A stretch of DNA of 64,000 bases. It comes from Oscillospiraceae bacterium. Lineage in GTDB: Bacteria; Bacillota; Clostridia; Oscillospirales; Oscillospiraceae. The position numbers and the translations under genes are program-made. The DNA lies in contig JAFYHU010000029.1 of NCBI GenBank assembly GCA_017538965.1, forward strand, positions 100,454 to 164,453, written 5' to 3'. Below are positions 9,461 to 16,259 of this stretch, piece by piece. The first letter of the stretch is position 1. Every line of letters begins with the position of its first letter. The notes under the pieces were generated by a model. The model saw only the letters and a list, made by a program, of their open reading frames with translations, searched no databases and was not told the DNA's origin.

Positions 9461-10024
9461 ATGGTATTCAAGGAAACCGAATTTCAGTTAAAAGACGGAA
9501 GAAACGCGTTATTTCGGAGCCCTTGCGATGAGGATGCGGAGGAAATGCTCCGATTCATCATCAAAGCATGCGGCGAGACGGAGTTTCTGATGAAATATCC
9601 GGAGGAGTATGCCGATTTTACGTTGGAACAGGAGAAATCCTTCCTTCATGAGGCCCGGAGCAGTCCGGATGCCCTGATGATAGCTTGTCTGGTGGACGGA
9701 AGAATCGCCGGGAATTGTCAGATTACTTTTCGCACCGGGATGAAAGAACGCCACAGAGCTTCCGTTGCCATTGCGCTTCTGCGGGAATTCTGGAATCTTG
9801 GCATCGGAACAGAAATGTTTGAAGAAATGATTCGAATTGCCGAAAAACGCGAGGGAGTCCGTCAGATCGAACTTGATTTTGTTGAAGGAAACAGCCGGGC
9901 AAGAAATCTGTATGAGAAAATGGGTTTTCGTATTACAGGGATAAAACCGGATGCCATCCGAATGAAAGACGGAACTTTTGTCAATGAGTATATGATGATG
10001 AAGCTGTTGATGAAAGAGGTTTGA
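9461..10024 (+). CDS. GNAT-family N-acetyltransferase (copy B)
   Basis: A 187-residue single-domain acetyltransferase. The acetyl-CoA-binding block reads VAIALLREFWNLGIGTEMFEE (about 102-122), and the late motif has NSRARNLYEKMGFRITG. The start ATG follows ACGGAGGGAAGACACA. It shares the LKDGR-type N-terminus, length and motif spacing with the GNAT at 2422, and both are read from copies of the same promoter repeat, so they are probably paralogs. The acceptor substrate is not apparent. A strong hairpin lies about 120 bases after its stop. Confidence 0.85.
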   Translation: MVFKETEFQLKDGRNALFRSPCDEDAEEMLRFIIKACGETEFLMKYPEEYADFTLEQEKSFLHEARSSPDALMIACLVDGRIAGNCQITFRTGMKERHRASVAIALLREFWNLGIGTEMFEEMIRIAEKREGVRQIELDFVEGNSRARNLYEKMGFRITGIKPDAIRMKDGTFVNEYMMMKLLMKEV

Positions 10025-10145
10025 AGATTCGAAAAGCCTTTAGAAGACGAGGGAACGGTTTACGCTGGGCTTTTATCTCTTCACGGAGGCAACCCAGGCC
10101 TGACCGCAGGCAGCCGAAAACCAATAAGCAATTCCGAACAAGACA

Positions 10146-10174
10146 ATGCCCCGGGGACTTTCCCCGGGGCATTT
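10146..10174. terminator. GC-rich hairpin terminator between convergent genes
   Basis: ATGCCCCGGGG (10146-10156) pairs perfectly with CCCCGGGGCAT (10162-10172) around a 5-base loop. It lies between the GNAT (plus) and the XRE regulator (minus) and duplicates the hairpin at 9247, including part of the flank (AACAA...CAATGCC). The T-run is short. Confidence 0.6.
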
Positions 10175-10228
10175 GCCATGCGTGGCGTCAACAGGAAGAC
10201 GCTGCAGGAACCAAAACCGGTAACGGCT

Positions 10229-10843
10229 TCAATCCTCTTTTGCCAGTACCTTTTTCTGCCAGCTGCGTTTTCCGCATTCCGGACATTTCATGTATCTTGT
10301 CCGGCCGATATGCATGGCCATATTTGTCTGCCAGTAGGAAGGAACATATCTGTGCCGGCAGAGCTGACATTCATAGTATCCGGCTTTCTGTTCAATGCCT
10401 ACAGCGACAAAGGCGGCAACGAAGATCATCAGGAGTGCGAATACGATCAGCGTAATTCGCAGCCACACGGGCATCTCAAGAAAAGAGGCCAGGAACACCA
10501 TGATCATGCCTGCTGTTACTGTCGGCAAAGCGATCAGATATTCCGTCTTGAGCAGCTGCCTGTTTTTCTCTTCGATCTCTTTCTTCATGGCAAGAAGGTT
10601 CTCTTCTGCCCGTTTATCATAGGTTTCTGCCATGATTCTTTCGCCCGAAAGGAGCTCGTTGACATTGATTTTCAGAAGATCACACAGCTCAAGCATGATC
10701 CCGGAATCAGGCAGAGACTTTCCGGTCTCCCACTTGGATACCGCCCGGTCACTGATTCCGAGCCTCTCGGCAAGGATGGCCTGCGTCATGCCCTGTTCCT
10801 TTCTGCAGAATGCAATGAATCTTCCTGTTTTGATTTGATCCAT
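10229..10843 (-). CDS. XRE-family regulator with membrane segments and C-terminal zinc-ribbon-like tail
   Basis: A 204-residue protein. Residues 1-60 form a helix-turn-helix of the XRE/Cro type (GMTQAILAERLGISDRAVSKWETGKSLP). Two adjacent hydrophobic segments lie at about 100-147, and the tail has paired cysteines (CQLCRHRY and CPECGKRS) that look like a zinc ribbon. The ATG at 10843 is chosen because GGAGG is 8 bases upstream; a GTG three codons earlier is less well placed. Membrane-linked XRE proteins of this layout are common in Clostridia, but their targets are unknown. The gene points away from the nearby GNAT and follows, on the same strand, the UDG-like gene. Confidence 0.8.
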   Translation of the reverse strand: MDQIKTGRFIAFCRKEQGMTQAILAERLGISDRAVSKWETGKSLPDSGIMLELCDLLKINVNELLSGERIMAETYDKRAEENLLAMKKEIEEKNRQLLKTEYLIALPTVTAGMIMVFLASFLEMPVWLRITLIVFALLMIFVAAFVAVGIEQKAGYYECQLCRHRYVPSYWQTNMAMHIGRTRYMKCPECGKRSWQKKVLAKED

Positions 10844-10914
10844 ATCGGGCACCTCCTTTCATGGCTCAAGTATAATTGAAAGAGCGGATTTTTAACACGA
10901 ACCAACGGTTGAGT

Positions 10915-11703
10915 TTACCGATTTTGTGGAAACGCAAGGGCTTTTGCCCGTTCCCATTCCGCGTGTGCTTTATGCCATCTCTCGCTGTGCGCGCCGAGCG
11001 CACCGATCTGCCTCGGATGGGCAAGAGGCAAAACCTTGATGGCTTTTCCGCTGATTATGGTTTCGGATGCATTCCCATATCCGAAGCGGTCCGTATATTC
11101 CTGAAGTGTACAATACGGAACATCGGCCACTTTTCTCAGAAACTGCTCAATCGGAATGTCACCCAGCAGCACAAGCAGTTTGGCCTGTGACTGCAGCAGC
11201 TCGCCGACAATTTCCTCTGCCCGCTTCTCATCGCAGAAGACCGAGGGGCGGCTTGGAATGGTCACTGCATTCAGGCCGTATTCCTCAATGAGCGGATTGT
11301 ACCTCTCGTTGATGACCTTGATCTGACCTGGATTCAGCCTTGTCTCCGGCAGACAATCATAGAGCCACGCCTCGCTTCGGGTAAAACCGAGAGGCGCGAG
11401 AATATGCTCATCAAGAACCTTCGCGGAGGGACCGTTGAGATGGCTTCCCGCAGGCTCCAATACTCCCAGTTCCTTCGGAATGCGGATGCGGCTGATGATT
11501 TCTCCTGCCTCATCCGGATTGCCGTCCCAGAAGATTCTCGGCTCGCTTGCCACGGCGAGAGCCTGACAGATGACGCGGTTTCCCTTCTTCCATCTTGCAT
11601 GGACGGCGCTGGCATATACGCCGAGAACAAAGACCTTCTTGGGTGACCGGTCTTCCTGCACCAGAGCCCGGACATATTCTCCAAACGGATATTGAGCCTT
11701 CAT
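10915..11703 (-). CDS. Uracil-DNA-glycosylase-fold protein (putative)
   Basis: A 262-residue protein with the layout of the UDG superfamily. It has an N-terminal strand-loop VFVLGVYASAV (24-34) where UDGs have the GxxPx motif, then WLYDCLPETR (113-122). A later LLVLLGDIPIEQFL (176-189) resembles the central strand and helix, and LAHPRQ (227-232) sits where UDGs have the His-containing DNA-intercalation loop. The catalytic residues are not the standard ones, so base-excision activity is not established. It starts 20 bases after the stop of the PD-(D/E)XK-like gene, with AGGAGAAG as ribosome site, so the two form an operon. It could be an inactive or altered-specificity member. Confidence 0.55.
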   Translation of the reverse strand: MKAQYPFGEYVRALVQEDRSPKKVFVLGVYASAVHARWKKGNRVICQALAVASEPRIFWDGNPDEAGEIISRIRIPKELGVLEPAGSHLNGPSAKVLDEHILAPLGFTRSEAWLYDCLPETRLNPGQIKVINERYNPLIEEYGLNAVTIPSRPSVFCDEKRAEEIVGELLQSQAKLLVLLGDIPIEQFLRKVADVPYCTLQEYTDRFGYGNASETIISGKAIKVLPLAHPRQIGALGAHSERWHKAHAEWERAKALAFPQNR

Positions 11704-11723
11704 TCTGCATCTTCTCCTGTACT

Positions 11724-12524
11724 TCAGAGCGCGGTTGCCTCTGAGAGGTCAATGATGTAGTTGTCGGCAGACATGAACAGCAGTCTGACCGGAATCGTTA
11801 TTTCAAGGCCGCACATCTCATTATGAAGCGAACGGCTCTTTGGATGATAGCCGGCAAGCAGAAACAGAATCTCATGTTTGTTCTGATCCAAAGACAGGAC
11901 TGGTTTATCCAAAAGACCGAGGGAATGCTTGCACTCCGTGATCCTTTGTACCGAGTCATACAATTCCTTTTTCAGTTCGCTGCCGGTCAGAACCCTGCAG
12001 ATATCTCTGTAATGCTTGGCAAGGCCGGCACTGCCGGCGATCGCGCCGAGACCGTATTTGTTCTCTGCGACAATCAGACGGTCGTCTGATACCATCAGCA
12101 TATCGAGGCGCATGAGATTCTTCACCTGATACTCGATATCGACGATGGAGGAATTATGAACAAGAAGCTGATGCTGATACTCCCGCTCCGGTTTCGGATG
12201 CACGGAGAACCAATTCTGCATTTCGTCTATGAGCAGTTCAAAGGCATCGGCATAATCCGATGCGGAAGACGAATCCAGCCCCGTAATATGCTCATAGCGA
12301 GAATCGTCGCCTTTGTTCAGACAGTATCGGGAATCAAACTGAAAGGAGTAACCGTTCCTCTTCTGAGTAATCTTCAGCAGATTTCCGCCGCGATAGTAAA
12401 TGTTGATGTATCCGCCTCTGATCTCAAGAGAGAGTTCCTCCTTTCTTTCTTTTACCTGCCGCAGGAAGAAGGACAGTTCACCGCTTGTCAGGTCGGAAAG
12501 GAAGCGTGCATTGATACCCCTCAT
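11724..12524 (-). CDS. Hypothetical protein with PD-(D/E)XK nuclease-like motif
   Basis: A 266-residue protein that I do not recognise as a named family. Residues 125-160 contain an acidic strand pattern: Glu131, then Asp141 in LMRLDMLMV, 12 residues, and Glu154-Asn-Lys156 in LIVAENKYG. This D-x(n)-E-x-K arrangement on hydrophobic strands is the hallmark of PD-(D/E)XK nucleases. The N-terminal 110 residues are mixed alpha/beta. The start ATG at 12524 has GAAGG 7 bases upstream and family-like sequence begins there, although the frame is open further. It leads a two-gene unit with the UDG-like protein and has its own promoter at 12586-12614. Confidence 0.55.
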   Translation of the reverse strand: MRGINARFLSDLTSGELSFFLRQVKERKEELSLEIRGGYINIYYRGGNLLKITQKRNGYSFQFDSRYCLNKGDDSRYEHITGLDSSSASDYADAFELLIDEMQNWFSVHPKPEREYQHQLLVHNSSIVDIEYQVKNLMRLDMLMVSDDRLIVAENKYGLGAIAGSAGLAKHYRDICRVLTGSELKKELYDSVQRITECKHSLGLLDKPVLSLDQNKHEILFLLAGYHPKSRSLHNEMCGLEITIPVRLLFMSADNYIIDLSEATAL

Positions 12525-12585
12525 GGCTTCGCCTTCTTTCTTTGGTTTCGAATCAGTCAGTTCATGCGTCTGAAGAATATAATGA

Positions 12586-12614
12586 ATCTTACCATGCGAA
12601 GACAGAAATAGCAA
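12586..12614 (-). promoter_or_regulatory. Promoter of the nuclease-like/UDG-like pair
   Basis: On the minus strand: TTGCTA (12614-12609), a 17-base spacer and TAAGAT (12591-12586), with TG one base before the -10 (extended -10). It lies back to back with repeat copy 3. The predicted leader is about 55 bases. Confidence 0.6.
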
Positions 12615-12640
12615 CCGGGAACAATCAGGACGCTTCTTTC

Positions 12641-12717
12641 GGTATTCGTTGACAAAGCAGGCGGGCGCGTGATACCATACGGCAAAGATGTTACAGTATA
12701 AGGAACCGTCAAAAAAG
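12641..12717 (+). repeat. Dispersed promoter repeat, copy 3
   Basis: TTGACA (12649-12654), an 18-base spacer and extended -10 TGaTACCAT (TACCAT 12673-12678), followed by the same ACGGCAAAGATG, TTACAGTATAAGGAACC and AAAAAA as copy 2. It precedes the PAP2-like gene. The remaining gap to that gene (12718-12827) holds the inverted repeat at 12723 and no gene I can support. Confidence 0.8.
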
Positions 12718-12722
12718 GTCGA

Positions 12723-12739
12723 TGACACGATTCGTGTCA
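12723..12739. promoter_or_regulatory. Perfect inverted repeat, candidate operator or leader hairpin
   Basis: TGACACGA and TCGTGTCA are exact reverse complements around one central base. The site is about 45 bases downstream of the -10 of repeat copy 3, within the leader of the PAP2-like gene. Copies 1 and 2 of the repeat have no equivalent site. It could bind a dimeric regulator or fold as a short hairpin. Confidence 0.45.
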
Positions 12740-12827
12740 CGGATGTGACCGCGCGTTTCTTTTCTTTTTCCGCTTCGTGTGATAGGTTCGGATCAGAACA
12801 CGGGCGAACCGGGAAAGGAAACGAAAC

Positions 12828-13490
12828 ATGAATATACGGGAAAAAAGAACACTTCTTACGGGGCTGCTGTTGCTGGCGGCCTTCGTTCTCTGGACCATGC
12901 TGATCCGGTGCGTGGATGTGCAGCCGCTCGGCCAGAACGGAACCGACATCGGCTTTGCCACTTTGAATTGCCGGTTTCACAGGCTCTGCGGCGTTCACAT
13001 GACGATCTATACCGTCACGGACTGGCTGGGTCTTGTGCCCATCGCCGTCTGCCTGTGCTTCGGCGGACTCGGGCTTTCCCAGCTGCTGAAAAGAAGAAGC
13101 CTGCTTCGCGTCGATCCCGATCTGATTCTCCTTGGGATCTATTACCTTCTGGTGATTGCGGGCTATCTGCTCTTTGAAAGCATCCCCATCAACTACCGCC
13201 CCATCCCGATCAACGGCGTCATGGAGGCGTCCTATCCCTCCTCCACGACGCTGCTGGTGCTGAGCGTGATGCCGACGCTGAATCTGCAGGTGAAGCGCAG
13301 AATCGGGGATCCGAAGCGGAAGCGCGCGATCTGTGCGGCTTCGTCCATTTTTATGCTGCTTATGGTGGTCGGGAGAACGGTCGCGGGCGTGCATTGGCTG
13401 ACAGATATCCTCGGCGCCGTGCTTTTGAGTGCGGGATTGTTTACCCTTTACAAAGCGTGCGTTATGATGATTGATCGCAGGAGATCATGA
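12828..13490 (+). CDS. PAP2-superfamily membrane protein
   Basis: A 220-residue integral membrane protein with about five to six hydrophobic segments and an acid-phosphatase-type core. Motif 1 is reduced to NYRPIP (about 122-127). Motif 2 reads YPSSTT (136-141), where active enzymes usually have PSxH. Motif 3 is GRTVAGVHWLTD (182-193), keeping the His and Asp of the SRxxxxxHxxxD signature. Family members dephosphorylate lipid phosphates such as undecaprenyl or phosphatidyl phosphates at the outer face. The missing motif-2 His may lower or change activity. The 3' end overlaps an ATG of the following regulator gene region, suggesting an operon. Confidence 0.75.
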   Translation: MNIREKRTLLTGLLLLAAFVLWTMLIRCVDVQPLGQNGTDIGFATLNCRFHRLCGVHMTIYTVTDWLGLVPIAVCLCFGGLGLSQLLKRRSLLRVDPDLILLGIYYLLVIAGYLLFESIPINYRPIPINGVMEASYPSSTTLLVLSVMPTLNLQVKRRIGDPKRKRAICAASSIFMLLMVVGRTVAGVHWLTDILGAVLLSAGLFTLYKACVMMIDRRRS

Positions 13491-13504
13491 ACGGAGGGAA
13501 CAGA

Positions 13505-14134
13505 TTGGAACTGAGCGAAAAGCTGCAGGAACTTCGCCGCAGCAGGGGGCTTACGCAGGAAGAACTGGCGGAGGCTTTGTATGTGTCCAGAACGGCCGTT
13601 TCCAAATGGGAATCCGGACGGGGGACACCGAGCATTGATTCTCTGAAAGAGATCTCCCGCTTCTTCTCCGTTTCCGTTGACGAGCTGCTTTCAGGCGAAG
13701 CGCTGGTGCAGATCGCCGTGAAAGAGAACAGATCCAATCTCCGCTCTGTCTGCGAACTGCTGTTCGGCATCGTCGATTTGATGAGCATCTGCCTTGTGCT
13801 GCTGCCGCTCTATCCCGAGCCGACCGCCGGCCATGTGTACGCGGTCAGCCTTCTGGCCTACGCCCAGACAGGCACGGTGAGCCGCCTGCTGCATTGGCTC
13901 CTGTTTGTCGCACTCATCGGACTCGGCGGGGTAAAGGTCCTTCTTACGCACTTCAAAATAGAAAACGGGCAGAGAGAGATCACGCTGATCTCGATGGCGC
14001 TGCACATCGGCGCAGTGCTGTTCCTGACCATGGTGCGGGAACCTTACGCGACCACGCTGGCATTTTTGCTGCTGCTCATCAAGGGCGCGCTGCTTCTCAA
14101 AATAAGCCGGATTGACGGAGGGAAAAGATCATAA
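13505..14134 (+). CDS. XRE-family regulator with C-terminal membrane segments
   Basis: A 209-residue protein. Residues 1-62 are an XRE helix-turn-helix (GLTQEELAEALYVSRTAVSKWESGRGTP), then a linker, then four hydrophobic segments between about 80 and 200. I prefer the TTG at 13505 as start: GGAGG lies 7-8 bases upstream and MELSEKLQELRRSRG is the usual N-terminus. The ATG at 13487 overlaps the PAP2 stop and lacks such a site. It probably senses an envelope state and may control the PAP2 gene or itself; that is inference. Its stop TAA overlaps the apparent ATA start of rsgA. Confidence 0.75.
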   Translation: MELSEKLQELRRSRGLTQEELAEALYVSRTAVSKWESGRGTPSIDSLKEISRFFSVSVDELLSGEALVQIAVKENRSNLRSVCELLFGIVDLMSICLVLLPLYPEPTAGHVYAVSLLAYAQTGTVSRLLHWLLFVALIGLGGVKVLLTHFKIENGQREITLISMALHIGAVLFLTMVREPYATTLAFLLLLIKGALLLKISRIDGGKRS

Positions 14135-15168
14135 AAGACTTCTGTTTTGATATTAATATACAGGATCGCTGTCAGGCAGAGAATCCGGGTCTCGAGCTTT
14201 GCCGGGTCGTTTTACAGGAAAAAGGCCTGTACCGGATCGCAGATTCGGCGGGAATACACCCGGCGCAGGTATCGGGCAGGTTTCAGTATGAGGCGAAAAC
14301 CGCGTTGGATTTTCCGGCGGTCGGGGACTATGTGATGGCCGAACTCCTCGGTGACATGGCGGTGATCCATACTCTGCTGCCGAGAAAGAGCGTCTTCCTC
14401 CGCAAGGCGGCGGGCAGCGCGAAAACGGAACAGGTGGTCGCCGCGAATGTCGACACCGTCTTTCTCTGCATGGCGCTCAACAATGATTTTAATCTCCGCC
14501 GTCTGGAGCGCTATCTGACCATGGCCTGGGACAGCGGAGCGACGCCCGTCGTCCTGCTGACGAAAAGGGATCTCTGCGATGATCTCCCGGCAAGGCTCGC
14601 TCAGGTAGAGAGCGTCGCGGCGGGCGTGGAAATCCTCACGGTCTCTGCCCTGGAAGAGGGCGGCTGCCGGGCGATCGCCCCCTGGCTGACCGCCGGGAAG
14701 ACGCTGGCCTTTGTCGGCTCCTCCGGCGTGGGCAAGTCCACGCTGATCAACACTCTCCTGGGGGAGGACAGACTGAAAACGAACGGCCTCCGGAACGACG
14801 ACAGGGGCAGACATACGACCACGCATCGGGAGCTGATCGTGCTGCCCGGCGGCGCGATGGTGATCGACACGCCGGGGATGCGGGAACTGGGCATGTGGGA
14901 TGCCGGGGAGGGCCTGTCCTCGGCCTTCACGGATATCGAGGCGCTGGCCGCGCGCTGCCGCTTCAAGGACTGCACCCACCGGACAGAGCCCGGCTGCGCC
15001 GTCCGCGCCGCGGTGAAGCGGGGCGAACTGTCGCCGGCGCGGCTGCTGTCCTATGAAAAGCTGCAGACGGAAAACGCCTGGTCCGAGGATGCGGAGAGCT
15101 GCCTCAGGGCAAAGGAAGAGAAATTCAGGAAGATCGCAAAGATCAACAGGAAGAACCCCAAACGGTGA
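14131..15168 (+). CDS. rsgA: Ribosome small-subunit-dependent GTPase RsgA, apparent ATA start
   Basis: Circularly permuted GTPase that helps mature the 30S subunit. The N-terminal OB domain is readable in frame from 14131 (blocks YRIADSAG, QVSGRFQYEAK, DFPAVGDYV). G4 LTKRDL, G5-like VSALEEGG, G1 GSSGVGKST (about 196-204) and G3 DTPGMRE follow. A zinc motif with C-x5-C-x-H-x5-C lies at about 276-289. In this frame a TGA at 14113-14115 is followed by no ATG, GTG or TTG until the TTG at 14305, which is inside the OB domain. The ATA at 14131 lies 8 bases after GGAGGG and overlaps the upstream TAA, so I take it as the probable start. Product 345 residues, the family's usual length. Confidence 0.85.
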   Translation: MKDFCFDINIQDRCQAENPGLELCRVVLQEKGLYRIADSAGIHPAQVSGRFQYEAKTALDFPAVGDYVMAELLGDMAVIHTLLPRKSVFLRKAAGSAKTEQVVAANVDTVFLCMALNNDFNLRRLERYLTMAWDSGATPVVLLTKRDLCDDLPARLAQVESVAAGVEILTVSALEEGGCRAIAPWLTAGKTLAFVGSSGVGKSTLINTLLGEDRLKTNGLRNDDRGRHTTTHRELIVLPGGAMVIDTPGMRELGMWDAGEGLSSAFTDIEALAARCRFKDCTHRTEPGCAVRAAVKRGELSPARLLSYEKLQTENAWSEDAESCLRAKEEKFRKIAKINRKNPKR

Positions 15169-15185
15169 ACGGTTTCCCGGCAATG

Positions 15186-15234
15186 AAAAAGACCGTATCA
15201 GTGGATTTCCATGTTCCACGGATACGGTCTTTTT
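15186..15234. terminator. Strong bidirectional terminator
   Basis: AAAAAGACCGTATC (15186-15199) pairs perfectly with GATACGGTCTTTTT (15221-15234), with an inner GTGGA/TCCAC pairing. A- and T-runs on both sides serve rsgA (plus) and the membrane protein gene (minus). Confidence 0.9.
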
Positions 15235-15255
15235 GAGACTTGAAAAAGCAGATAT

Positions 15256-15732
15256 TCAGCTTTCCTTCTTGAATTCCGGAACGAAACTGCTGTCACAGTC
15301 GAGCTCCCGCAGGCGGCGGTCGATTTTTTTGTAATCTTTTTCGAACATGTGGTTTCTCAGCTCGTCGTCCTGAACAAAGCGGCAGTAAGCGGAGCAGAAG
15401 CTGTCAAACATGGCCTTGTTCTGTGGCTTGATTTTCGTGACCAGAAACAGAAAGCAGATCAGCGCGCCGACCCCGAAAGAGATGAGCATATAGGTCGGGC
15501 AGAAATAAATCACCAGGAACAGCACAACGGCTGAAAAAAGCACGCAGACGACCATCGAAATGTTGGTATAGCGCCAGGCGCCGACCCCGATGAGATCCTC
15601 CTTGAGCGCCTTCATTTTCTTCAGCGTCGGATAGGCAACCGTGAGGTTGAAGAGAAACTGACGGATGATGAGATAGACCCAGAGAAAGCCCGCGAAAAAC
15701 AGAGCCGACGCAAGCATGATTTTGATTTCCAT
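15256..15732 (-). CDS. Small membrane protein of unknown function
   Basis: A 158-residue protein not recognised as a named family. An N-terminal membrane segment (about 5-28) is followed by a basic stretch (TLKKMKALKEDLIG), two adjacent membrane segments at about 58-98, and a hydrophilic C-terminal region rich in charged residues (KDYKKIDRRLRELD). The ATG at 15732 is preceded by AGGAGG at 7 bases; an upstream in-frame start lacks a ribosome site. It is divergent from the asp23 operon and ends at a bidirectional terminator. No function can be offered. Confidence 0.65.
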   Translation of the reverse strand: MEIKIMLASALFFAGFLWVYLIIRQFLFNLTVAYPTLKKMKALKEDLIGVGAWRYTNISMVVCVLFSAVVLFLVIYFCPTYMLISFGVGALICFLFLVTKIKPQNKAMFDSFCSAYCRFVQDDELRNHMFEKDYKKIDRRLRELDCDSSFVPEFKKES

Positions 15733-15821
15733 AAACAATCCTCCTGGCTGATGTGGAAATGAATATACCACATTTTCACGAAGGTTTCAATCGAAAAGAT
15801 CGGTTTTTGCCGGATTGCATC

Positions 15822-15850
15822 TTTCTTTTTTGGACGGTTCGTGATACAAT
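15822..15850 (+). promoter_or_regulatory. Possible extended -10 promoter of the asp23-nusB operon
   Basis: TGaTACAAT (TACAAT 15845-15850) is an extended -10 element; only a weak T-rich -35 (TTTCTT) lies at 15822-15827. It is 33 bases before the Asp23-family ATG. Confidence 0.45.
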
Positions 15851-15882
15851 CACTCTGTATGATTTTTATGGAGGCGCAGCAG

Positions 15883-16245
15883 ATGAGTGACAATTATATC
15901 AGCTGCCGGGAAGAGAACGGCAGCATCAACATATCCGAAGACGTGATCTCCAGCATTGTCCGTGCGGCGGTCAACGAGGTCGACGGCGTCTCGGGGCTTT
16001 CGACCACCGCCGGTGCGGAACTTGCGGAGCTGATCGGGCTGAAGACGCTGCCGAAGGGCGTGACGATTCGCTTTGACGGAGACCGGATCATCGCCGATGC
16101 CATTATCACCGTCTCTTACGGCAGCAATGTCGTGAATGTGGCGAAGGCGGTCCAGAATGCCGTGCGCAATGTGATTCAGGCGACGACGGGTCTGGAAGAA
16201 GCGGAAGTGAACGTCCACGTTTCCGGCATTTCGTTTGACCGATAA
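15883..16245 (+). CDS. Asp23/Gls24-family envelope stress response protein
   Basis: A 120-residue Asp23/Gls24 protein. It has the typical core VISSIVRAAVNEVDGVSGLS (about 18-37), the GVTIRF strand, VSYGSNVVNVAKAVQ and VEVxVHVxGISF-like ending (EAEVNVHVSGISFDR). Family members form membrane-linked assemblies or act as small cytosolic proteins tied to cell-envelope stress. The start ATG at 15883 is chosen for the GGAGG 8 bases upstream; an earlier in-frame start would overlap the -10 region. In many Firmicutes this gene directly precedes nusB, as here, with a 14-base gap. Confidence 0.9.
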   Translation: MSDNYISCREENGSINISEDVISSIVRAAVNEVDGVSGLSTTAGAELAELIGLKTLPKGVTIRFDGDRIIADAIITVSYGSNVVNVAKAVQNAVRNVIQATTGLEEAEVNVHVSGISFDR

Positions 16246-16259
16246 GGCCGGAGGAAGCG

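Noticed and set aside
9216-9461. Apparently conserved peptide (CNIFAVWYHAP...FVNEYR) encoded on the minus strand at 9.3 kb and 12.7 kb
   Set aside because: The similarity is the reverse translation of the DNA promoter repeat, not a conserved protein; the frames lack starts and ribosome sites.
14105-14140. Programmed -1 frameshift joining the XRE regulator to rsgA
   Set aside because: The junction AGGGAAAAGATC is not a proper slippery heptamer in the regulator frame, the families are not known as fusions, and GGAGGG is well placed for separate initiation.
14305-15168. rsgA starting at TTG 14305
   Set aside because: This would remove most of the OB-fold domain, although clear RsgA-like sequence is encoded in frame upstream.
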